A stretch of DNA of 64,000 nucleotides from NCBI RefSeq assembly GCF_025997995.1, contig NZ_AP026683.1, forward strand, positions 1,674,501 to 1,738,500, given 5' to 3'. This document shows, piece after piece, positions 26,367-34,365 of this stretch. The stretch comes from Sediminibacterium sp. TEGAF015 (GTDB taxonomy: Bacteria; Bacteroidota; Bacteroidia; Chitinophagales; Chitinophagaceae). The notes under the pieces were generated by a model that saw only the letters and a list, made by a program, of their open reading frames with translations, searched no databases and was not told the DNA's origin. A program made the position numbers and the translations under genes. How positions within the stretch are numbered: the stretch's first letter is position 1; each line of letters starts with the position of its first letter.

Positions 26367-28184
26367 TTATTGCAAAACGGCTTTCTTTTTCCCAAACTGC
26401 ATTTCATGTAAACGGGCATAGAATCCGCCCGCCCTTAGCAGCTCGGCATGGTTTCCTTTTTCCTTCAATTCCCCCTTGTCTAACACAATGATTTGGTTGG
26501 CTTTACGTATGGTGCTTAGCCTATGGGCAATCACAATAGAAGTTCTGCCCGCAATCAGGGTTTCGATGGCTTTTTCAATCAACAATTCGCTTTCTGTATC
26601 AATAGAAGAAGTGGCTTCATCCAAAATAAGGATGGCTGGGTCATATAAAAGTGCCCTGATAAAAGAAATCAGCTGTCTTTGTCCAAGGCTAAGCGTACTG
26701 CCTCTCTCCATTACATTGTACTGATATCCTCCGGGCAATTGCATGATGAAGTCATGAACGCCAATCATTTTAGCGGCTTCTTCTACCTGTTGGATTGAAA
26801 TCGCCGGGTTTCTGAGGGTAATATTTTCCAAAATAGTACCCGAAAACAGGAAAACGTCCTGAAGTACAACGCCTATGCCGCTGCGGAGACAGTCCGTATC
26901 CCAACGGCTGATATCCACCCCATCAATAGCAATTTCACCCTCCTGAATCTGATACAAACGATTGAGCAAGCTAATAATAGATGTTTTTCCGCTACCGGTA
27001 TGCCCCACCAATGCTACTGTTTCCCCTGCTTTTACTTCAAAATTGATACCATGCAATACATTCTGGTTGCCTGTGTAGGAAAAACTAACCTGCTTAAAAT
27101 GTATATCACCGCGAATCTTTGAAGGTTTGTATGCATCAGCAGGACTCGGCGGCAACTCATCCGTATTATCCAAAACCTTCAATACCCTTTCCGCTGCAAT
27201 CATCCCCATTTGCAATACATTGAACTTGTCGGCAATTACCCGCAATGGGCGGAAAATCTGATTCAGGTATAAGATAAATGCCACCAACATACCCGCATCC
27301 AGGGATTTATCTGCAATCCACCATACTAAAATACCCATGCTCAGGGCAAGCACCACTTCTACCACAGGGAAAAATACACTGTAGGCAAATATGGCGTGGA
27401 TATTGGCATCCCGGTGTTTTTTGTTGATTTCCTGAAATGCATTAGCCTCCTTTTCTTCAGCCGCAAAAGCTTGCACCACCTGCATTCCGGTAATATGTTC
27501 CTGCACAAAGGCGTTTAATGCTGCAACTGCATTGCGCACCTGAATAAAACTTTTATTGACACTCTCCTTAAAATAATAAGTAGCAATAATCATGATGGGA
27601 AAAGGGGTAAGGCAAACCAGGGTTAGCTTCCAGTCCATGTAGAACATGGTACCCAGGGTGATGATGATAGTAAGCAAATCCGCTACAATTGGAATTAAGC
27701 CATCCGAAAAAATTTCATTGATGCTTTCAATATCATTAATGGTCCGGGTGGTTAAGGTTCCAATTGGGGTTTGATCAAACTGTCTGAGGTTTAAGCCCAA
27801 AACCTTTTTGTATACCGCAACCCTTAAATCCTTTACCACATGCTGCCCCATCCAGGCTGTGATATAAGAAAACAGAAAACGAATGCTGGTTTCCAGTAGT
27901 ATAAACCCGATCTGAAAAATAGTAACCGATATAATAAAGCGACTAACATCGCTTAGATCCTGCCCGAATAAAACAAAGCGAACCCAATCCGGAACCTGAT
28001 TCACTTTTCCGGTTGACCCGTTTACCGTTAGCTGTATCAGATACGGTCTGATGGGGGCTGCAACGGCCATGAAAATGGCCAGTAAGAGACTGAGATAGAA
28101 ATATTTTTTATAGGGTTTAACGAAAAAAAAGATGCGCTGTAAAACACTAAAGTCAAATATTTTCTTTTTTTCGGCTGCACTCAT
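26367..28184 (-). CDS. ABC exporter (MsbA-like, fused permease and ATPase)
   Basis: 605-residue homodimer-type exporter from the ATG at 28184. The first about 310 residues form the six-helix type I ABC exporter domain. The ATPase follows, with Walker A in GHTGSGKTSIISLL, signature LSLGQRQLISF and Walker B ILILDEATSSID, then AHRLSTI. Such proteins export lipids (MsbA) or drugs and peptides; the sequence does not decide. The frame is open to 28220, but the -7 element at 28191-28198 argues for 28184. Divergent from rel. Confidence 0.92.
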   Translation of the reverse strand: MSAAEKKKIFDFSVLQRIFFFVKPYKKYFYLSLLLAIFMAVAAPIRPYLIQLTVNGSTGKVNQVPDWVRFVLFGQDLSDVSRFIISVTIFQIGFILLETSIRFLFSYITAWMGQHVVKDLRVAVYKKVLGLNLRQFDQTPIGTLTTRTINDIESINEIFSDGLIPIVADLLTIIITLGTMFYMDWKLTLVCLTPFPIMIIATYYFKESVNKSFIQVRNAVAALNAFVQEHITGMQVVQAFAAEEKEANAFQEINKKHRDANIHAIFAYSVFFPVVEVVLALSMGILVWWIADKSLDAGMLVAFILYLNQIFRPLRVIADKFNVLQMGMIAAERVLKVLDNTDELPPSPADAYKPSKIRGDIHFKQVSFSYTGNQNVLHGINFEVKAGETVALVGHTGSGKTSIISLLNRLYQIQEGEIAIDGVDISRWDTDCLRSGIGVVLQDVFLFSGTILENITLRNPAISIQQVEEAAKMIGVHDFIMQLPGGYQYNVMERGSTLSLGQRQLISFIRALLYDPAILILDEATSSIDTESELLIEKAIETLIAGRTSIVIAHRLSTIRKANQIIVLDKGELKEKGNHAELLRAGGFYARLHEMQFGKKKAVLQ

Positions 28185-28190
28185 GGAGCG

Positions 28191-28198
28191 CAAAGGTA
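28191..28198 (-). promoter_or_regulatory. Putative -7 element for the ABC exporter, close to the ATG
   Basis: TACCTTTG on the minus strand is a full TAnnTTTG match, with 6 nt to the ATG at 28184. With the element at 28225-28232 it gives two back-to-back promoters in 54 nt. Confidence 0.45.
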
Positions 28199-28224
28199 AA
28201 CAGAAAATAAAATCAGGCATTTTG

Positions 28225-28232
28225 TATCTTTG
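28225..28232 (+). promoter_or_regulatory. Putative -7 element for rel, close to the ATG
   Basis: TATCTTTG is a full TAnnTTTG match, followed by 6 nt and then the rel ATG at 28239, so the mRNA may lack a leader. Confidence 0.45.
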
Positions 28233-28238
28233 TAAGGT

Positions 28239-30500
28239 ATGGATGCAGCCCCAATTCAGCCTTTTGAGCCCGCTTTAGCCAAGTATACCCTGAACGAAGA
28301 GCAGGAAAAAAAAGAAATCATTCGACATTACCGCGCTTTATTGAAAGCGCTAAGACCCAAATTAAAAAAGGGGGACAAGGAATTATTACGCACGGCTTTT
28401 GAAATGGCAGCCAATGCCCACAAGACCATGCGCAGAAAAAGTGGGGAGCCGTATATACTGCATCCGATTGCCGTTGCCATGATTTGTGTAGAAGAAATTG
28501 GACTGGGTGTCAGAAGTAGCATCTGCGCACTTTTACATGACACGGTAGAAGACACAGATATCTCATTAGAAGATATTGAAATGGAATTTGGTACCGAGAT
28601 TGCCAAAATTGTAGACGGACTCACCAAGATTTCCGGTGTTATGGACACCAATACCAGTCAGCAAGCAGAGAACTTTAAAAAAATATTGCTGACACTAACA
28701 GATGACCCAAGGGTAATATTGATTAAGCTGTCGGATCGACTACACAATATGCGCACCCTTGATCATATGAAACGGGAGAAGCAACTAAAGATTGCTTCGG
28801 AAACCGTTTGGGTTTATGCTCCCCTTGCACACCGCATGGGATTATACAATATCAAGACAGAGCTGGAAGACCTTTCCATGAAATACATGGAGCCGGAAGC
28901 CTACCGGGATATTGCGAAGAAATTGGCAGAAACCAAAAGAGAAAGAACCCGCTATATCAATGAATTCATTCGTCCAATCCGGGAAAAACTGATTGCGGCC
29001 GATTTTGATTTTGAAATTTACGGAAGGCCCAAAAGCATTCACTCCATCTGGAATAAAATCAAGAAAAAAGCTGTTGCTTTTGAAGAGGTTTATGATTTGT
29101 TTGCTATCCGTGTCATATTAAATTCCCCTCCCGAAAAAGAGAAGGAACAGTGCTGGAAAGTATATTCTATGATTACCGACGAGTACAATCCTTCCCCTGA
29201 AAGACTAAGAGACTGGTTAAGTAACCCAAAGAGCAATGGATACGAAGCGCTACACACAACTGTAATGGGCCCTCAAGGTAAATGGGTGGAAGTACAGATC
29301 AGGACCAAAAGAATGAATGAAATTGCAGAAAAAGGGCTTGCCGCACACTTTAAATACAAGGAGGGAAAAGAAGGAAACGATGAAGACCGTTTTGATAAAT
29401 GGTTTGGACAAATACGAGAAGTATTGAGTGCCCCGGATACAGATGGGGTAGACTTTCTACAAGATTTCAAAACCTCATTTTTAGCAGAAGAAATATATGT
29501 GTATACACCAAAAGGGGAAGTGAAAATGTTGCCCACCGGCAGTACGGCTCTTGACTTTGCTTTTGCCATCCACTCTGCTATTGGCACCAAGTGTATTGGT
29601 GCAAAAGTGCACCATAAGCTGGTTCCGATTGGTCACAAATTAAGAAGTGGTGATCAGATTGAAATTATAACCAGCAATAAACAAAAACCTTCTGAAGACT
29701 GGCTCAATATGGTGGTTACCGCCAAAGCCAAGAACAAAATCAAAGACAGTTTAAGAGAAGAAAAAAGAAAAATTGCCGAAGACGGAAAATACGTTTTACA
29801 GAGAAGGCTGGAATCGCTCGGAGCCGCTTACAGTCAGTATAATATTGAGGAACTAACTCAGTTTTACAAGGTAAATTCTGCACTGGACCTTCACTATAAA
29901 ATTGCCACTAAAGCCATCGACCTCAAGGAACTGAAAGATTTTCAAATCTTGGGAGACAAAATTGAAATTCCCAAACCCAAAATAGTAATACCAGAAACGT
30001 TGGTGGATCCTACTAAATCCGTTTCTAAAAAAGATTCTGAACTAATCATTTTTGGCGAGAGCAGCGACAAAATCATGTATACGCTTGCCAAATGTTGCAG
30101 CCCAATTCCTGGCGACGACGTATTTGGCTTTGTCAGTACGGGTAAAGGCTTAATCATCCACAGAACCAATTGCCCCAATGCCACACAGTTACTGGCCAAT
30201 TACGGGCACAGAGTGGTAAAAACCAAGTGGGCAAAAAACAAAGAAATTTCATTCCTTACCGGATTAAAAATTGTAGGACTAGACGATGTGGGTGTTATTA
30301 ACAAAATAACCAATGTAATCAGTGGTGATCTTCGTATTAATATCTCCGGACTAAGCATTGATTCCAAGGAAGGTTTATTTGAAGGAATAATCAAGGTTTT
30401 TGTTCATGACAAAGAAGAACTAGAGGAATTGGTGAACCGACTGAAATCTTTAAACGGCATTCAAACCGTTGACAGATTTGATACGGATAAAGAAGCCTAA
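28239..30500 (+). CDS. Bifunctional (p)ppGpp synthetase/hydrolase, RelA/SpoT family
   Basis: Makes and degrades the stringent-response alarmone. The 753-residue protein has all four regions: the HD hydrolase (about 50-200) with intact HDTVED at residues 100-105, the synthetase (about 250-370) with YGRPKSIHSIW, EVYDLFAIRVI and GYEALHTTVMG, the TGS domain near 410-470 (VYTPKGEVKMLPTGSTALDFAF), and a C-terminal ACT domain (about 675-745). An intact hydrolase motif argues for a bifunctional Rel, not a synthetase-only RelA. It shares a 54-nt intergenic region with the divergent ABC exporter. Confidence 0.96.
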   Translation: MDAAPIQPFEPALAKYTLNEEQEKKEIIRHYRALLKALRPKLKKGDKELLRTAFEMAANAHKTMRRKSGEPYILHPIAVAMICVEEIGLGVRSSICALLHDTVEDTDISLEDIEMEFGTEIAKIVDGLTKISGVMDTNTSQQAENFKKILLTLTDDPRVILIKLSDRLHNMRTLDHMKREKQLKIASETVWVYAPLAHRMGLYNIKTELEDLSMKYMEPEAYRDIAKKLAETKRERTRYINEFIRPIREKLIAADFDFEIYGRPKSIHSIWNKIKKKAVAFEEVYDLFAIRVILNSPPEKEKEQCWKVYSMITDEYNPSPERLRDWLSNPKSNGYEALHTTVMGPQGKWVEVQIRTKRMNEIAEKGLAAHFKYKEGKEGNDEDRFDKWFGQIREVLSAPDTDGVDFLQDFKTSFLAEEIYVYTPKGEVKMLPTGSTALDFAFAIHSAIGTKCIGAKVHHKLVPIGHKLRSGDQIEIITSNKQKPSEDWLNMVVTAKAKNKIKDSLREEKRKIAEDGKYVLQRRLESLGAAYSQYNIEELTQFYKVNSALDLHYKIATKAIDLKELKDFQILGDKIEIPKPKIVIPETLVDPTKSVSKKDSELIIFGESSDKIMYTLAKCCSPIPGDDVFGFVSTGKGLIIHRTNCPNATQLLANYGHRVVKTKWAKNKEISFLTGLKIVGLDDVGVINKITNVISGDLRINISGLSIDSKEGLFEGIIKVFVHDKEELEELVNRLKSLNGIQTVDRFDTDKEA

Positions 30501-30531
30501 AGTTTTACTCTTTACTCTTCTTCTTATCCCT

Positions 30532-30539
30532 TATTTTTG
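30532..30539 (+). promoter_or_regulatory. Putative -7 element for purA
   Basis: TATTTTTG fits TAnnTTTG, 18 nt before the purA ATG. It lies in the 57-nt gap after rel and suggests purA has its own promoter. Confidence 0.4.
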
Positions 30540-30557
30540 CCCCTTAGAAAATAAACT

Positions 30558-31820
30558 ATGGTTGACGTAATATTAGGTTTACAATGGGGTGATGAAGGAA
30601 AGGGTAAAATAGTAGACTATTTTGCACCCAATTATGATATCGTAGCCCGTTTTCAGGGTGGTCCGAATGCCGGACATACACTGTATGTAGAAGGTAAGAA
30701 AATGGTTTTGCACCAAATTCCTTCCGGTATTTTTCATCAAAATAAAATCAATATCATTGGCGGGGGCGTTGTATTGGATCCGGTAACTCTGAAAAGGGAG
30801 TGCGATGCGGTTGCAGCCCATGGAATTGATGTTCGTAAAAACTTATTTATTTCTGAACGCACCAATATTATCGTTCCCACGCACAGAGCATTAGATAAAG
30901 CTTCTGAATTATCCAAAGGAGAAAGCAAAATTGGATCAACGCTTAAAGGCATTGGACCTGCTTACATGGATAAAACTGGCAGAAATGCATTGCGCGTAGG
31001 TGATTTACTGGATAAAAATTTTACAAGCCAGTACATTAAACTTCGCTTGAAGCACCAGAAATTACTGGACAATTTCCATTTCATTGAAGACATTTCCAGC
31101 TGGGAAGATGAATTCTTTGAAGCATTGGAGTTTTTGAAAACATTAAATGTAATCAACTGCGAATACTTCATCAATAACGAGATTACCAAAGGCAAAAAAG
31201 TGTTGGCCGAAGGTGCTCAGGGAAGTATGTTGGATATAGATTTCGGAACCTTCCCGTTTGTTACTTCTTCTAATACCATATCAGCGGGAGTTTGTACTGG
31301 TCTTGGCGTTTCTCCAAAGAAAATCAATGACGTAATGGGTGTTTCTAAAGCCTATTGTACCCGTGTGGGCAGTGGTCCTTTCCCTACAGAATTGGAAGAC
31401 GCAACAGGAGAAGAATTAAGAAAAATAGGCAGCGAATTCGGCGCAACTACTGGCAGACCAAGACGTTGTGGATGGATCGACCTGGTTGCTTTGAAATATA
31501 CCTGCATGATCAATGGTGTAAACAAAATCATCATGACTAAGGCAGACGTATTGGATAGTTTTGAAAACTTAGAAGTTTGTACCGCTTATAATGTGAACGG
31601 TACCGTAACCGAAGAAGTTCCTTACCAGATTTCAAGAGCAAAAATCAGTCCTGTACTGAAATCATTCAAAGGATGGAATACCGATACTTCTAAGATTAAA
31701 ACACAAGATGCATTACCTGCGGAAATGAATACTTACATAGATTTCATCAACAATTATGTAGGTGCGCCTGTTAAGTATGTTTCAAACGGGCCAGGAAGAG
31801 ACCAGATTGTGCCCCTTTAG
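30558..31820 (+). CDS. purA: Adenylosuccinate synthetase
   Basis: Converts IMP and aspartate to adenylosuccinate with GTP, first committed step to AMP. The 420-residue protein begins with the P-loop GLQWGDEGKGKIVD (residues 6-19), followed by FQGGPNAGHTLYV. ERTNIIVPTHRALDKASE, GIGPAYMDK, EGAQGSMLDIDFGTFPFVTSSN and TTGRPRRCGW are all conserved. Length matches the bacterial enzyme. Its neighbour rel is suggestive, since ppGpp is known to inhibit this enzyme in other bacteria. Confidence 0.98.
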   Translation: MVDVILGLQWGDEGKGKIVDYFAPNYDIVARFQGGPNAGHTLYVEGKKMVLHQIPSGIFHQNKINIIGGGVVLDPVTLKRECDAVAAHGIDVRKNLFISERTNIIVPTHRALDKASELSKGESKIGSTLKGIGPAYMDKTGRNALRVGDLLDKNFTSQYIKLRLKHQKLLDNFHFIEDISSWEDEFFEALEFLKTLNVINCEYFINNEITKGKKVLAEGAQGSMLDIDFGTFPFVTSSNTISAGVCTGLGVSPKKINDVMGVSKAYCTRVGSGPFPTELEDATGEELRKIGSEFGATTGRPRRCGWIDLVALKYTCMINGVNKIIMTKADVLDSFENLEVCTAYNVNGTVTEEVPYQISRAKISPVLKSFKGWNTDTSKIKTQDALPAEMNTYIDFINNYVGAPVKYVSNGPGRDQIVPL

Positions 31821-31863
31821 TTTTGGCATTTGATTTGATAATGAAAAATTTATTTGGTTAATA

Positions 31864-31871
31864 TAATTTTG
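31864..31871 (+). promoter_or_regulatory. Putative -7 element for the acidic protein gene
   Basis: TAATTTTG matches TAnnTTTG, 35 nt before the ATG at 31907. No -33 TTG at the usual spacing was found. Confidence 0.4.
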
Positions 31872-31906
31872 CGTACAAATTTTACGCTCTAAATCTTATT
31901 AGAAAT

Positions 31907-32353
31907 ATGGCAGCGAAGTCTGATAAGGATAAGAAATCCTCTACCCCAAAAGTGCCCGCTAAAGCAGCGGCGAGTAAACCATCTCCTAAAGCAAAAAAGA
32001 AGGAAGATGATGACGATGATGATGATTTTGAAGATGAAGAACTGGAGGTAAAATCTACCGCCAAGAAAGCAGGCAGCAAATCATCTGCAAAGAAAAAGTC
32101 TGACGACGATGACGATATCGATGAAGAAGACGAAGACATGGAAGATGACTGGGAAGCTTCTGAAGAAGACGACAGTTGGGATCCTGACTTTGATGAATTT
32201 GACCTTCCAAAAAGCAAGGGCAAAAAAGCTACAGGCGGCAAAAAGAAAGACGAAGAAGAAGATGATTTTAAAGTAGATGAAGACTTCAAGGAATTTGACC
32301 TCTTTAATGATAAAAGTGGCGGATTTGATGATGACGAAGACGATGATTTCTAA
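31907..32353 (+). CDS. Acidic low-complexity protein, disordered
   Basis: 148-residue protein built from Asp/Glu tracts (EDDDDDDDFEDEELE, KKSDDDDDIDEEDEDMEDD, GGFDDDEDDDF), with Lys/Ser-rich stretches (KSTAKKAGSKSSAKKKS) and no hydrophobic core. It is very likely disordered and cytoplasmic. The tail EEDDFKVDEDFKEFDLFND recurs in form, which may reflect a conserved short motif. Function unknown; acidic proteins of this type can bind basic partners. The reverse-strand poly-Ser frame over the same DNA is an artefact of the Asp/Glu codons. Confidence 0.75.
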   Translation: MAAKSDKDKKSSTPKVPAKAAASKPSPKAKKKEDDDDDDDFEDEELEVKSTAKKAGSKSSAKKKSDDDDDIDEEDEDMEDDWEASEEDDSWDPDFDEFDLPKSKGKKATGGKKKDEEEDDFKVDEDFKEFDLFNDKSGGFDDDEDDDF

Positions 32354-32403
32354 ATAATATATCATTCTTGAAAAGAAATAAAAAGGCATTCTCCGTTTCT
32401 GAA

Positions 32404-33642
32404 ATGCCTGACTTCAAAGAGCAAATACTACAATGGATTCAACCATTTGGTGTTTGCTCTTTTTTAGATAATCATCTATACAATTTACCACACCACTCAG
32501 TGGATTGTCTGGTTGCAGCAGGTGCATTGCAGGTGATTAATGGAGCTGATACTGCTGCTGCTATTGATGCATTTTACCAGACAGAAAAAGATTGGCTTTT
32601 CGGGCATTTTTCTTACGAATACAATACACCGCAAAACTGTAGGACCCAGCAAAAACATCCGGCAGGATTCAGCGATGCATTTTTTTTTAGACCAGATCAT
32701 ATTCTGCTAATCAGTGGAAAAGAACTATTAATTGAATCTTATTCCAGAGACCCTGATGCAATTTTTAATGAAATAAGTGCTATAAGAATTAAAGAAGGCC
32801 GGTTACAGTCAATTCAATGTTCCCCAAGAACAAACAAAGAAAGCTATCTTCAAACAATCCAACATCTCTTGAATCATATTCAGCAAGGTGACTGTTACGA
32901 AATCAATTTTTGTCAGGAGTTTTTCGCCGAAAATATTGAGCTAGACCCCATCACTACCTATCGTCAGCTAACCCAGCTATCTCCAAATCCCTTTGCTTGT
33001 TACTATAAAGAAAACAATGCTCATTTACTATGTGCCAGTCCGGAAAGATGGCTCAAAAAAGAGGGTAAGGAATTATTATCGCAACCCATTAAGGGAACTC
33101 TCAAAAGAGACCTGAACAATGTTGATCAGGATAACAGGTTAAGGGATCAGCTTACCAATAGCTTAAAAGACAAAAGTGAGAATGTAATGGTAGTAGACCT
33201 GGTTAGAAATGATCTGAGTCATGTTTGTAGAGCCGGTTCAGTAATCGTTTCTGAATTATTTGGAATCTACAGTTTTCCTCAGGTGCATCAGATGATTTCG
33301 ACCATTAAAGGTGAATTGTTACCAGAAAACGGCATGACTGAAATTATTAGTGCCAGCTTCCCAATGGGAAGTATGACCGGAGCACCAAAGAAAAGAGTAA
33401 TGGAACTGATTAGGCAATATGAACCAATTGAAAGAGGCGTTTTCTCTGGTGCCGTAGGTTATATAAAACCCAACCAGGATTTTGACTTCAATGTAGTTAT
33501 CAGAAGCATCTTATACAACGATTCAACTAAATATCTAAGCTATTTAGTTGGAAGCGGCATTACAATATACAGTGATCCGGAACAGGAATACCAGGAATGT
33601 TTATTAAAAGCAAAAGCCATTGAAGGGGTTCTAGGCAATTGA
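32404..33642 (+). CDS. pabB: Aminodeoxychorismate synthase component I-like (chorismate-binding enzyme)
   Basis: Makes 4-amino-4-deoxychorismate from chorismate for folate synthesis. The 412-residue protein (from the ATG at 32404) has the chorismate-binding domain: SQPIKGTLKRD with the PIKGT lysine of PabB (TrpE has PIAGT), DLVRNDLSHVC, GSMTGAPKKRVMELI and RGVFSGAVGYI. A 12-residue extension from a TTG at 32368 is possible. A 7-bp hairpin (32384-32409) overlaps the ATG. The 3' end overlaps the convergent engB gene by 12 nt. The amidotransferase component is not in the window. Confidence 0.9.
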   Translation: MPDFKEQILQWIQPFGVCSFLDNHLYNLPHHSVDCLVAAGALQVINGADTAAAIDAFYQTEKDWLFGHFSYEYNTPQNCRTQQKHPAGFSDAFFFRPDHILLISGKELLIESYSRDPDAIFNEISAIRIKEGRLQSIQCSPRTNKESYLQTIQHLLNHIQQGDCYEINFCQEFFAENIELDPITTYRQLTQLSPNPFACYYKENNAHLLCASPERWLKKEGKELLSQPIKGTLKRDLNNVDQDNRLRDQLTNSLKDKSENVMVVDLVRNDLSHVCRAGSVIVSELFGIYSFPQVHQMISTIKGELLPENGMTEIISASFPMGSMTGAPKKRVMELIRQYEPIERGVFSGAVGYIKPNQDFDFNVVIRSILYNDSTKYLSYLVGSGITIYSDPEQEYQECLLKAKAIEGVLGN

Positions 33643-34257
33643 TTCGTTCTTCTGTTCAATAAAAGAAAGTATCTCTTCTCTTCCCAAATTTTTCTCCGCA
33701 CTGGTTACAAAATGCTGGGGCAGAAACTGCCAGCTGCTTCTTAATATGGCGAAAAAAGCGTCAATATTTCTGGCAACTACAGCCGGTTTTTCTTTATCCG
33801 TTTTGGTGAATACCAGGCTAAAAGGAATCTGCCACTTATCTAATTGACTAATGAACTCCAAATCAATTTTCTGCGGTTCGTGTCGGCTATCAATTAATAC
33901 AAATACATTAATCAGGTTTTCTCGTTTGCGCAGGTAATTTTCAATCATCTGTTCCCAGCGTCTGCGGGTACTTTGTGCAATTTTGGCAAAACCATAGCCC
34001 GGTAAATCAACCAGATACCATCTGTTAAAACCCTTGGAATGTTTCTGCGAACTTTCAATCTCAAAGTGATTAATCAATTGGGTTTTACCAGGAGCAGAGG
34101 AAGTTTTTGCCAGCTTGTTATTTTTACAAAGCATATTAATTAAAGAAGACTTACCTACATTGCTTCGCCCAATGAATGCATATTCAGGTCTGTCTGGTTT
34201 GGGACATGCTTTATAATCTGCATTTGAAATCAGGTAAGTTGCTTTTTTAATTTCCAT
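33631..34257 (-). CDS. engB: Ribosome biogenesis GTPase EngB/YsxC
   Basis: Essential GTPase needed for assembly of the large ribosomal subunit. The 208-residue protein has G1 GRSNVGKSSLINML at about residues 30-43, G3 VDLPGYGFAK, G4 TKTDK and G5 TSAEK near the C-terminus. Length is typical. The region before the start reads TTTAATTTG on the minus strand and ends 4 nt from the ATG, close to but not exactly a -7 element. A terminator for the TonB gene lies just upstream. Confidence 0.96.
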   Translation of the reverse strand: MEIKKATYLISNADYKACPKPDRPEYAFIGRSNVGKSSLINMLCKNNKLAKTSSAPGKTQLINHFEIESSQKHSKGFNRWYLVDLPGYGFAKIAQSTRRRWEQMIENYLRKRENLINVFVLIDSRHEPQKIDLEFISQLDKWQIPFSLVFTKTDKEKPAVVARNIDAFFAILRSSWQFLPQHFVTSAEKNLGREEILSFIEQKNESIA

Positions 34258-34265
34258 ACTGCAAA

Positions 34266-34305
34266 TTAAACAAAAGCCCCCACCAACTAACGATTGGTAG
34301 GGGCT
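34266..34305 (-). terminator. Terminator downstream of the TonB receptor gene
   Basis: On the minus strand, AGCCCCTACCAA, a short loop, TTGGTGGGGGCT and TTTTGTTT form a strong hairpin with a T-rich tail. It ends the 37631-34366 gene run before engB. A second, weaker stem (AGTAAG and CTTACT, 34313-34335) lies between it and the stop codon. Confidence 0.85.
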
Positions 34306-34365
34306 ATTCTTTAGTAAGCTGATGTAAAACTTACTTATGATGAAAATTTCCCATTATTCAAGCAA

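Noticed and set aside
26327..26419. Extended N-terminus for atpB
   Set aside because: It covers the full -7 element at 26341-26348, overlaps the upstream exporter gene, and would put 31 residues before the signal peptide.
31882..32289. Minus-strand frame of 135 codons, poly-Ser
   Set aside because: Antisense of the Asp/Glu tracts; GAT and GAA codons read backwards in this frame give Ser-rich sequence. An artefact.
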